In this document: one piece after another, positions 18,553 through 26,543 of the stretch | Position numbering within the stretch: position 1 is the first letter of the stretch | Layout of the letters: each line of letters begins with the position of its first letter | Source: Streptomyces cynarae | Lineage (GTDB): Bacteria > Actinomycetota > Actinomycetes > Streptomycetales > Streptomycetaceae | DNA length: 64,000 nt | NCBI RefSeq assembly: GCF_025642135.1 | Contig: NZ_CP106793.1 | Location: 7,222,001 to 7,286,000 of the forward strand | Direction of reading: 5' to 3' | Program-made: the position numbers and the translations under genes | Notes under the pieces: model-generated | Told to the model about the DNA's origin: nothing | Database searches by the model: none | What the model saw: only the letters and a program-made list of their open reading frames with translations

Positions 18553-19437
18553 ATGGCGATCTTCCTGACCAAGGACAGCAAGGTCCTCGTCCAGGGCATG
18601 ACCGGCGGCGAGGGCATGAAGCACACCCGCCGCATGCTCGCGGCCGGCACGAACGTCGTCGGCGGCGTCAACCCGCGCAAGGCGGGCCACGGTGTCGACT
18701 TCGACAACCGTGCCGTCCCCGTCTTCGGCTCCGTCCGCGAGGGCATGGACGCCACCGGGGCCGACGTCACCGTCGTCTTCGTCCCGCCCGCGTTCGCCAA
18801 GGCGGCCGTCCTGGAGGCCGCGGACGCCGGCATCGCCCTCGCGGTCGTCATCACCGAGGGCATCCCGGTCCACGACTCCGTCGCCTTCACCTCGTACGCG
18901 AAGTCCACGGGCACCCGGATCATCGGCCCCAACTGCCCCGGTCTGATCACCCCGGGACAGTCCAACGCGGGCATCATCCCCGCCGACATCACCAAGCCCG
19001 GCCGGATCGGCCTGGTCTCCAAGTCCGGCACGCTCACCTACCAGCTCATGTACGAGCTGCGGGACATCGGCTTCTCCACATGCGTCGGCATCGGCGGCGA
19101 CCCCGTCGTCGGCACGAGCCACATCGACTGCCTGGCCGCCTTCGAGGCCGACCCGGACACCGAGCTGATCGTGATGATCGGTGAGATCGGCGGCGACGCG
19201 GAGGAACGGGCCGCCGCCTACATCCGCGACCACGTCACCAAGCCCGTGGTCGGCTACATCGCCGGCTTCACCGCGCCCGAGGGCAGGACCATGGGGCACG
19301 CCGGCGCCATCGTCTCCGGCTCGTCCGGCACCGCCCGCGCGAAGCGGGACGCGCTGGAGGCGGTCGGCGTGAAAGTGGGTGGCACACCGGCCGAAACGGC
19401 ACGACTGGCACTCGGCGCACTGGCAGACCAGGCGTGA
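18553..19437 (+). CDS. sucD: Succinate-CoA ligase alpha subunit (secondary copy)
   Basis: A 294-residue protein with the CoA-binding Rossmann domain ([47 protein letters not shown]), IGPNCPGLI, and the catalytic phosphohistidine loop [13 protein letters not shown]. Together with SucC it forms the alpha-beta ligase. The ribosome site AGGAGA begins at the sucC stop. After the stop there is a 185-base gap with a strong hairpin before the aldehyde dehydrogenase gene. Confidence 0.92.
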   Translation: MAIFLTKDSKVLVQGMTGGEGMKHTRRMLAAGTNVVGGVNPRKAGHGVDFDNRAVPVFGSVREGMDATGADVTVVFVPPAFAKAAVLEAADAGIALAVVITEGIPVHDSVAFTSYAKSTGTRIIGPNCPGLITPGQSNAGIIPADITKPGRIGLVSKSGTLTYQLMYELRDIGFSTCVGIGGDPVVGTSHIDCLAAFEADPDTELIVMIGEIGGDAEERAAAYIRDHVTKPVVGYIAGFTAPEGRTMGHAGAIVSGSSGTARAKRDALEAVGVKVGGTPAETARLALGALADQA

Positions 19438-19532
19438 CCTCACCCATAGTGGACGGAAGGTGACCGTCGCATGACACGCGGCGTCACCGGCTCCCCCGAA
19501 CGACGCAGGACGCACGACGTACGACGTACGAC

Positions 19533-19566
19533 GTCCCCGCACGGCAGTGCGAGCCGTGCGGGGGAC
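19533..19566 (+). terminator. Hairpin between sucD and the aldehyde dehydrogenase gene
   Basis: Bases 19533-19545 pair with 19553-19566 (13 bp, one bulged G) around a 7-base loop. Just before it is a short repeat of ACGACGT units (19513-19533). It could terminate the sucCD transcript or act as a leader structure for the next gene, 57 bases away. Confidence 0.6.
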
Positions 19567-19622
19567 GCACCCTGTTCCTCGCCCTGTTCCTCTCGCCCGT
19601 GCACCGAGAGCGGAGCTCATTC

Positions 19623-21164
19623 ATGGCACCCACCTTCACCCTCAAATCCGGCACGTCCTGGTCCGACGCCTGGCGGCGCGCTCTCGCCGTCGCCCCCGAG
19701 GCGTTCCGGGACGACCGTGTCCTCAACCTCTGGAACTCCACCTGGCAGCCGGACGGCCGGTCCCTGCCCGCCACCAGCCCCGTCGACGGCAGTCCCATCG
19801 CAGGCCCGCCACGCGTCGGCCGGGACACCGCCCGGCGCGCCGTGCGCGCGGCGCTGGACCAGCACCGCGCCTGGCGGCACACGCCCCTGCCCGAACGCCG
19901 GGCCCGGATCGCCGCCACCCTCGACGCCCTGACCGAACACCGGGAACTGCTCGCCCTCCTCCTCGTCTGGGAGATCGGCAAGCCGTGGCGGCTCGCGCAG
20001 GCCGATGTGGACCGCGCCATCGACGGCGTGCGCTGGTACGTCGACGGAATCGAAGAGATCATCGGCGACCGGGCTCCGCTGGACGGCCCGGTCTCCAACA
20101 TCGCGAGCTGGAACTATCCGATGAGCGTGCTCGTCCACGCGATGCTGGTACAGGCGCTGGCGGGCAACGCGGTCATCGCCAAGACCCCGACCGACGGTGG
20201 TGTCGCCTGCCTCACCCTGGCCTGCGCGCTCGCCGCACGCGAGGGGGTCCCCGTCACCCTCGTCAGCGGCAGCGGGGGCGAGCTGTCGGAGGCGCTGGTG
20301 CGGGCGCCCGAGATCGGCTGCGTGTCCTTCGTCGGCGGCCGCGACACGGGCGCCGCGGTGGCCACGGCCGTCGCCGACCTCGGCAAGCGGCACATCCTGG
20401 AACAGGAGGGACTCAACACCTGGGGCATCTGGAACTACTCGGACTGGGACGCGCTCACGGCCGTCATCCCCAAACTCTTCGACTACGGCAAGCAGCGCTG
20501 CACCGCGTATCCCCGCTTCGTCGTCCAGCGTGACCTGTTCGACTCCTTCCTCGCGGCCTACTTGCCGGCCGTCCGCACACTCCGGGTCGGCCACCCGCTC
20601 GCGGTCGAGCACCCCGGCGACCCCTACCCCGAGCTGGACTTCGGCCCGTTGATCAACGCAGCCAAGGCCAAGGAGCTGACCGACCAGGTCGCCGAGGCGA
20701 TCGACCGCGGCGCGATCCCGCTGCACCGCGGCGAGGCGGCCGACGCGCGCTTCCTGCCCGGCCAGGACACCTCGGCCTACGTCCAGCCGGTGACACTGCT
20801 CAACCCGCCGCGTTCCTCACCGCTGCACCATGCGGAGCCGTTCGGCCCGGTCGACACGATCGTCCTGGTCGACACGGAGGCGGAGCTGCTGGCCGCGATG
20901 AACGCGTCCAACGGCGCCCTGGTCGCCACGCTCTCCACCGACGACCGGGCGACCTTCGACCGGCTGGCCCCGCAGATCCGCGCCTTCAAGACCGGCCACG
21001 GCAAGCCCCGCTCCCGCGGCGACCGCGACGAGCTGTTCGGCGGCTTCGGCGCGTCCTGGCGCGGCGCGTTCGTGGGCGGCGACCTCCTGGTCCGCGCGGT
21101 GACCCAGGGCCCGGCGGGGGAGCGGCTGCCGGGCAACTTCCCCGAGTACCAGCTCATGCCGTGA
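19623..21164 (+). CDS. Aldehyde dehydrogenase family protein
   Basis: A 513-residue NAD(P)-dependent aldehyde dehydrogenase. Visible elements are ASWNYPMSVLVHAM (cofactor-site entry), NAVIAKTPTDGG, FVGGRDTGAAVA, LEQEGLNTWGIW in the general-base region, and KQRCTAYPRFVV, whose Cys is the nucleophile. FGPLINAAKAKEL and HAEPFGPVDTIVL follow. The general-base motif (EQEGLN) deviates from the common ELGG pattern, so the branch is unusual. GGAG seven bases upstream fixes the ATG at 19623. The substrate is unknown. Its position suggests a role with the acyl-CoA genes, and a strong terminator closes the unit. Confidence 0.85.
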   Translation: MAPTFTLKSGTSWSDAWRRALAVAPEAFRDDRVLNLWNSTWQPDGRSLPATSPVDGSPIAGPPRVGRDTARRAVRAALDQHRAWRHTPLPERRARIAATLDALTEHRELLALLLVWEIGKPWRLAQADVDRAIDGVRWYVDGIEEIIGDRAPLDGPVSNIASWNYPMSVLVHAMLVQALAGNAVIAKTPTDGGVACLTLACALAAREGVPVTLVSGSGGELSEALVRAPEIGCVSFVGGRDTGAAVATAVADLGKRHILEQEGLNTWGIWNYSDWDALTAVIPKLFDYGKQRCTAYPRFVVQRDLFDSFLAAYLPAVRTLRVGHPLAVEHPGDPYPELDFGPLINAAKAKELTDQVAEAIDRGAIPLHRGEAADARFLPGQDTSAYVQPVTLLNPPRSSPLHHAEPFGPVDTIVLVDTEAELLAAMNASNGALVATLSTDDRATFDRLAPQIRAFKTGHGKPRSRGDRDELFGGFGASWRGAFVGGDLLVRAVTQGPAGERLPGNFPEYQLMP

Positions 21165-21171
21165 CGGACGC

Positions 21172-21206
21172 CCGGGTGGCGTCCGCACATGACGGACGCC
21201 ACCCGG
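21172..21206 (+). terminator. Terminator after the aldehyde dehydrogenase gene
   Basis: A 14-bp perfect stem (21172-21185 with 21193-21206) and a 7-base loop begin eight bases after the stop codon. Confidence 0.88.
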
Positions 21207-21527
21207 CGATCACCTCGCCGGCCGGCCGGTGGGCGAGACCATGCCTGGGGGCAGCGGCAGATTGAGCCGGATGAGGTTGCTCCCGGCGGCGACGAGTTCC
21301 CCACCGCGGCATCCGTCACCGCCGGGTCTGCGCACGAGACCAGGAGCGACCAGGAGCCGGACCGAGCGCGTGATCTTCCGCGGATCGCGCCGGAGGTCCG
21401 CACGCGCTGTCGGTCCGGGGGGGGCGACGCCATCCGCACGGAAACGCAGGTGAAGGGCACTCCGAAACCTTGGTATTGTTGTCCCTGTCGCCGCGGGGAA
21501 CAGCCCCGGTAAGGCGGCGGACACCTC
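21207..21527. other. Gene-free spacer upstream of tRNA-Leu
   Basis: No reading frame here shows a recognisable family. The last 60 bases include TGGTATTGT, a possible -10 region for the tRNA promoter, but the matching -35 is not clear. Confidence 0.4.
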
Positions 21528-21612
21528 GTCCGGGTGGCGGAATGGCAGACGCGCTAGCTTGAGGTGCTAGTGCCCTTTATCGGGCGTGGGGGTTCAAGTC
21601 CCCCCTCGGACA
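21528..21612 (+). tRNA. tRNA-Leu (anticodon GAG)
   Basis: A complete 85-base class II tRNA. The acceptor stem GTCCGGG pairs with CTCGGAC (one G-U), with discriminator A. The anticodon stem is CTAGC/GCTAG with loop TTGAGGT, giving anticodon GAG. A long variable arm (TGCCC...GGGCG) and a T-arm GGGGG TTCAAGT CCCCC follow. CCA is not encoded. Its 3' half is also used, on the other strand, as the C-terminal codons of a decayed recombinase, so it is the integration site of the island. Confidence 0.95.
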
Positions 21613-22460
21613 CAACGATTGACGATACGGTGACGAGGGCCTCGACCTTAGGGTCGCGGTCCTCGTGGCGTGTTCATAGGTGATCGTGATGCCCAGGGCC
21701 TCGTACAGCGGGCCTTTCTTCTCGGCGGCAGCATTCTGGATGCGCTGTGCGATTCTCCAAGACTCTCAGTGATCCGCCGGATCTGTCGGGCGTCGAGCGG
21801 GATCTGCCTCTTCCGGGTGACGAAGCGGTGTGCGTCGAGCTTCTTCTGCGCCGCGTCCTTGTCCCGCTGGGCCTCGTTGATCCACTGGGTGACGACAGCG
21901 GGGTCGGCTCCGGCGTCGAGGGCTGCTTGGTAGCGGGCGAGCCGCCGCTCGCATTCCTTGATCGCCTGGCGTGCTTGGGCCTGCTCGGGGGTCTGGGGCT
22001 CTGCGGTGCTTGCTGCGGCGCTGGCGTGGGTGAGCGCTTCGACGGTGGCGGAGAGCCGGTCCGGGGCGAAGGCGCGGGCGATCCACCGGTCCAGGGCCTG
22101 GCACACGATGTCTTCGCGCAGGTAGACGGTGCGCGGGTGGGTCATGTCGGGGTAGAGGGTGGCTTCTTCCTCTTTGAACTCGCAGCGGTAGTAGACGCGG
22201 CTGCGGATGGTGGCGGGCTGCATCTTGCGCCCGCACAGGCTCCACCGGACCCGGCCGCGCAGGGCGTAGGGGCGCCCGCCCCGTTTGCCGGCGCGCTCCT
22301 GCTGTTCCTGGTTGCGGGCGCGCTGTGTGCGCACGGTGCGGGCGGCATCGAAGAGATCGGGGCTGATGATCGCTTCGTGGGCGGGTTCGTTGGAGTGGCG
22401 GTAGGTGCGTGGGCGGTCGGTGACCTGTTCAGCGAGGCCCTGCTTGGCGGCCCGTGGTCG
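21577..22460 (-). pseudogene. Serine recombinase (integrase) remnant 1, C-terminal half, frameshifted
   Basis: Minus-strand homology to large serine recombinases: HEAIISPDLFDAARTV, a zinc-ribbon (SLCGRKMQPA ... YYRCEF; the first Cys of the usual CxxC is Trp), then a long helical region (ECERRLARYQAALDAGADPAVV, WINEAQRDKDAAQKKLDA) and RQIRRITESLG. One missing base at about 21745 shifts the frame. The natural C-terminus continues as RIAQRIQNAAAEKKGPLYEAL ... CPRGDLNPHAR and stops inside the tRNA at 21577-21579. The N-terminal resolvase domain with the catalytic Ser is not found, so the gene is dead. It is the integrase of the first element at this tRNA. Confidence 0.82.
21602..21613. other. Attachment-site core, tRNA-proximal copy
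   Basis: CCCCTCGGACAC at the 3' end of tRNA-Leu is repeated exactly at 44150-44161. With the flanking T-arm bases about 18 of 20 positions match. It is the likely left att of the island. Confidence 0.65.
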
Positions 22461-23593
22461 GGGCAGCCGGGCGGCGAGGACCGACCACGGGCAGGAAGAC
22501 GGAGCCGGACGTGCCCACCGCGGACGAGCCCGAGGAGAACTCTGACAGCCCCGGTCACCGCCAGGGACGGTCGTCAACCGTCCACTCCCGCGCGTGCTAG
22601 CCGGATACGGCGGGCCCGGGCGGGATGGACCACAGCGCGGCGCTGGCCGGCTCAAGCTGTACGTGCTGCTGCTGGCGATCGTGACCGCCAGGTTCCTCGG
22701 CCCACTGCCAGAGGAAGGCGTCAGGTGTGCCGTGGAACTCCCTGCAGCTAGCCGAGGGGAGGATCTGCCACCGCTGGGAGGGGGGGTGCTGTACGGCGGC
22801 TGGTGGGCCACCCGCTCCTTCATGGCGCCGCTCGCCTACGTGGCTGCACCTGGCCCTGTACCGGCTCATGGACCACTACCTGCCCGGCCTGAGCGTGCTG
22901 CGCCGCCCCGGCCGGGGAGGTGGCGCAGGGGGACTCGGACCAAGGCGTGGTGGGCCAGGTGGGCTGGTTCCCGCCGAGGGGAGGTACCAGCCCGGCGGCT
23001 CCCGCCGTCATGTTCGACGACCCCCACGACCCGTGCCCAGGGTCGGGGAGCTCGTCGGGATTGTGGCCAGGGTCGGTGTGGGTGGCGCGCCACAGATCGG
23101 GTCGGCGGCTGGGGGCGGGCTCGCCGTCACCCTGCATGGAGACCGCAGCGGGGCAGATTGACGTCCGGCCGCTGAGCGTCCCCCGAATGGGCGCTGTCGC
23201 TTCGACCTCAACGGCCCGTCGTGTGGATGCACGAAGGCGGTGCAGGCGGTGGTGACGCTCAGCCAGACCGCACACCGAGGCGGTAACCTGCCTCCAGGTC
23301 GCATCCAACGCCAGCAGCATCGCCGGTGGGGGGAGCGGTGTGAGGCGAGCAGACCCTGGGCCCGGCGCTACCTCCTTCTGAAGGCTGACGGACTGAGATC
23401 TCGGGTGTCAGCACGAGACAGTCGTGCTCGCCCCACACCACTCGGAGGACCCGGCCCAAGCCCGGCACATGCATCGCGCCGGGAAGCCGGAGAGGCGGTT
23501 GATGCGCGAGCGCTTCAACCGCCGTCACCGTGTATGGAAAAGCAGACACCGAGGATTGACGTCTCGCCAGGAACGTCGTCCGAACGGCTCCGC
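22461..23593. other. Stretch without a supportable gene; decayed element DNA
   Basis: Open frames exist on both strands but none shows recognisable family sequence or a convincing ribosome site. The only structure seen is a degenerate 44-base direct repeat (listed separately). This is where the missing N-terminal half of recombinase 1 would be expected. Confidence 0.5.
23122..23165. repeat. Degenerate 44-base direct repeat, copy 1 (copy 2 at 23520-23563)
   Basis: Both copies begin CGCCGTCACC, share TG.ATGGA, and end GATTGACGTC, 398 bases apart. The middle is diverged. They may be paired promoter-like or plasmid-type sites of the integrated element. No function is known. Confidence 0.35.
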
Positions 23594-24315
23594 CTACCGC
23601 TCCTGGATCCGGTGCCGCACATAGGCCTTCAGATGCCGCTCCGCGGCGCTCCGATGCCGGTACAGCTGCCGCCAGCTCACCCCCCGCTCGACCGCCAGAG
23701 CCTTCATCTGCTCGCCGTACAGCCGGGTGCGGGCGATGAGCCGCGCCTCGTCCGCAGTCACCACGCCGGCCTGCAGCGCCTGCGCCAGCACGGTGAACTC
23801 GTCCACCGGCTCGCCCACCTCCTCCAGGAGCATCGTGCCCAGGTCCCTGGGGTGCTCGACCGCCAACTCGGTCTCGCGCAGACAGTGCTGCCGTGCGGCG
23901 TACACCAGACGGTGCACGGCCCGGTCAGCGGCCCGGAACAGCTCACGATCCGGCCGTGCACCGTCGACGTCGACGGTGCAGAGCGCCGCGGCGACCCCGG
24001 CGAGGGCCTCCTGCTCGACCTCGGCCCGCTCCAGATGAGCGGGTCGCGCCAGCCGGGCGAGCATCCGGCGCAGGACGGGCACAGACATGGCCACCGCGAC
24101 CACGCCCCAGGGGTCGCCCAGACTCCGGGCGCGCCGGATCACCTCACGCCAGGTCTGCTCGCGCAGTTCCGGTCGTGTGGAGGGGTGGGCGAGGTGGGTG
24201 CGGATCAGGTCGACCGGCCAGGCGGCCCGGTCGGGCTCGTCGCACACGAGGCGGGCGGGCATCGTGAGCGGCTCCACCGCTGGACGAGAGCGAGGAACGC
24301 CTGCTCCAGCTCCAT
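23594..24315 (-). pseudogene. Sigma-factor-like HTH protein of the integrated element, frameshifted near its N-terminus
   Basis: The ATG at 24315 begins MELEQAFLALVQRW, typical of the start of sigma-like regulators in Streptomyces integrated elements. The continuing sequence is in the next frame: EPLTMPARLVCDEPDRAAWPVDLIRTHL ... WGVVAVAMSVPVLRRML ... DEARLIARTRLYGEQMKALAVERGVSWRQLYRHRSAAERHL, which ends in a sigma-70 region 4-like helix-turn-helix. One missing base at about 24275-24280 joins the two into about 240 codons. It likely regulates element genes. No sigma region 2 motif is clear, so it may not act as a true sigma factor. Confidence 0.6.
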
Positions 24316-24847
24316 GAGAGGGGGGGCGGACGGTGCTCGACTGACGGGCGGCGACGGGACGGCGGACTTGGTGATGGTGCTGCATGACGGCACTCCCGAG
24401 ACGTGGGGGGACAACTTCCGCCGCCACGTCTGTCAGGCCGTCGAACCGCCCCCGGCCCACCGGCAGACCACCCCAGTGGCACGCCCGGACAAATGGACCG
24501 GCCTGTACGAGATGCCGCCCACGACCATGCCCAATGGCCTGCCGCACTTTTCGCACGAAGTCCAAGAAATCGAACTAAGAAGAATCCTGCGGCCGAGTCT
24601 TGCCACACGTACGCGGCCGAAAGTGTGGTCCGGGCCTGGCTCGCCCATGGACCGGCACTGGCTCTCATACACATCAGCCGACCAGGCCCCTGCTGTTGAC
24701 GAGGCGGGTCATGCGTTGGTCACCTCGTGCTGCCCGAAACCGTGTTTTTCGAATGTGCCCCGCCCCATGGCAACTCGCGGGCCGCAGTTCTCTATGACTT
24801 GGTGTCAGCATGAGCACAGTCGCCTGGTCGTCGGCGCCGCGCCTGCC
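24316..24847. other. Spacer between the sigma-like and methyltransferase genes
   Basis: A minus-strand frame (24433-24672) has one CxxC motif (CEKCGRPLG) and could be a small zinc-binding protein, but it has no clear ribosome site. Otherwise this is likely the divergent promoter region of the two element genes. Confidence 0.35.
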
Positions 24848-25510
24848 ATGAACCAGTCCACCGCCCCCCGCAAGACGCACGACCACGGCAGCCCGTTGCC
24901 GACAACAATCTGGCTTCCGGACGCCGACGAGCCCAACACCGCCCCGATCCCAGGCTGTGGCCTCCCAGTCTGGGCCATCGACAAGGTCCGCACCGACTTC
25001 GTCGGGCACCCCGACCACCTGCCTGTGCCGCTGTTGAAGATCGCGATTCGCGACATGCATCCAGGCGTCCACGCCCGCATCCCCGCCACCGCCTTCACCG
25101 CGCACCCGGCAACCGAGGACGCCCCCAAGCGCATGCATATCCTCCTGGCCGAACTCCACCCCGATGCGCTCCCCGCCCCCAGCGAATCCACAACCCCGAC
25201 CGCCGGTGACATGCCCGGTACGACGGAGGACGGCTGGCCCGGCTTCTTCCACCGCGCCCACCGACTCCTCCCTGACGACGGCTACCTGCTCCTGGCCACC
25301 CGGCAGCGCCGGGACTCCGGCCGTCTCACCGACCCGCTCGGATCCCTGATCGCCGCCACCCGCACCGCGGGCTTCCGCTACCTGCAGCACATCGTCGTCG
25401 CCTACGCCCACCCGGACGGCGACCAACTTGTGCCGGTGCCCCCCTCCGACGCCTCCCCGGGCGTCACCCACTGCGACCTCATCGCCCTCGGCGTCATCCG
25501 CCACACGTAG
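24848..25510 (+). CDS. Methyltransferase-associated protein of the integrated element
   Basis: A 220-residue protein starting MNQSTAPRKTHDHGS, then PTTIWLPDADEP and a C-terminal region resembling a SAM-methyltransferase half: HRAHRLLPDDGYLLLATRQRRDSGRLTDPLGSLIAATRTAGFRYLQHIV. This pattern (helix, LLPDGGYLLL strand, AGF strand) is the distal half of a class I methyltransferase sheet, but no SAM-binding glycine motif is seen in it. It lies 26 bases before the TSPPY methyltransferase gene, so the two may work as a pair. The start is chosen by homology onset; the ribosome site is weak. The function is not known to me. Confidence 0.5.
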   Translation: MNQSTAPRKTHDHGSPLPTTIWLPDADEPNTAPIPGCGLPVWAIDKVRTDFVGHPDHLPVPLLKIAIRDMHPGVHARIPATAFTAHPATEDAPKRMHILLAELHPDALPAPSESTTPTAGDMPGTTEDGWPGFFHRAHRLLPDDGYLLLATRQRRDSGRLTDPLGSLIAATRTAGFRYLQHIVVAYAHPDGDQLVPVPPSDASPGVTHCDLIALGVIRHT

Positions 25511-25536
25511 CCCACCGTCCACGAGGAGAAGAGCCC

Positions 25537-26393
25537 ATGACCCCTCCCTTCTCGATCTGGAACACCGCCCCCACATCCGCGCCCAAGCAGCGAAGAACAA
25601 CTACGTGCCAGGATCGGCCGCCCACCCGGCCAAGATGCTGCCCCGAATCGCCGCCCACGCGATCTCCACCTACACCCGCCCCGGGGACCTCGTTCTCGAC
25701 CCGATGTGCGGCATCGGCACCACCCTCGTCGAAGCGATCCGGCTTGGCCGCCAGGCCATCGGCACCAAATACGAGTTTCGCTGGGCTGCTTTGGTCGCCG
25801 CCAATGTCCAGCACATCGTCACCGGCACCGGGGCCGGCCGAGGCGAGGTCGTCTGCGGCGACGCACGCCGCCTGACCACCCTTATCGGCAAGGAACACCA
25901 CGGTCGGATTGCCCTGGTCGTCACCTCACCTCCCTACGGCAATTCGGTACACGGTCAGGTCCGCTCCACCAAGGAGACCGGCACTCGCGGTTTGGTCAAG
26001 AAGGACCACCGCTACAGCCACGACCCGGCCAACCTCGCCCACGTCTCCACCGACCAGCTGCTGGAAGCGTTCACGGAGATCCTCACCCAGTGCCGAAGGG
26101 TTCTTCGGCCCGGCGGGACGGTGGCCGTGACCACCCGCTCGTGGCGCCAGTACGGTGAACTTATCGACCTTCCCTCCGCCGTCCTGGGCGCAGGCAAGGC
26201 CGCCAGGCTGACCCCGACAGAACGCTGCGTCGCGCTCCTGGCCGGTATCCGCGACGGCAGGCTGGTCACCCGCCCATCCTTCTTCCAGATGAAGAACGTC
26301 CGCGACGCCCGCCGCGCTGGCATCCCCCTTGCCGTCATCCAGCGCGAGGATGTCCTGGTCTTCACTCGCCCCAGCTCACCCCTTGCCGGGTGA
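25537..26393 (+). pseudogene. SAM-dependent DNA methyltransferase (DPMCGIGTT / TSPPYG), frameshifted at its start
   Basis: GAGGAGAAGAGCCC precedes ATG 25537, which begins MTPPF. The family sequence is in the next frame: HIRAQAAKNNYVPGSAAHPAKMLPRIAAHAI, SAM-binding LDPMCGIGTTLVEAIRLGRQAIGTKYE, the catalytic motif VVTSPPYGNS and VLRPGGTVAVTTRSW. One missing C in the C-run at about 25540-25547 fuses start and body into about 286 codons. The order (SAM motif before SPPY) and the SPPY form fit amino-methyltransferases acting on DNA N4-cytosine or N6-adenine; TRM11-like RNA methylases share this layout. It is probably an element-borne modification enzyme. No restriction endonuclease is seen next to it. 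Confidence 0.72.
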
Positions 26394-26478
26394 CTGGCCA
26401 CGGTTCGCTGTCATGGCCTGCGGCAAGACGCGCGCCTGCTGGTAGAGGCCGGTGAGGGTGCCTGGGGTGCCTGTGAGG

Positions 26479-26517
26479 CGTGATCCGCCTCGGCTGGTTA
26501 GGCCGAGGCCGATCACG
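26479..26517. terminator. Bidirectional terminator between methyltransferase and lectin genes
   Basis: Bases 26479-26494 pair with 26502-26517 (16 bp with one C-C mismatch) around a 7-base loop. It lies between two convergent genes. Confidence 0.8.
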
Positions 26518-26543
26518 GCGTTCCTGGCGCCTTCACAGTTTTG

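Noticed and set aside
21189..21512. Small frames between aldehyde dehydrogenase and tRNA-Leu
   Set aside because: Low-complexity Arg/Ser/Pro composition and no ribosome site; better read as spacer and tRNA promoter DNA.
23240..24800. Upstream extension of the methyltransferase-partner frame
   Set aside because: The family-like sequence begins only near 24848; upstream part overlaps the sigma-like gene on the other strand and has no domain.
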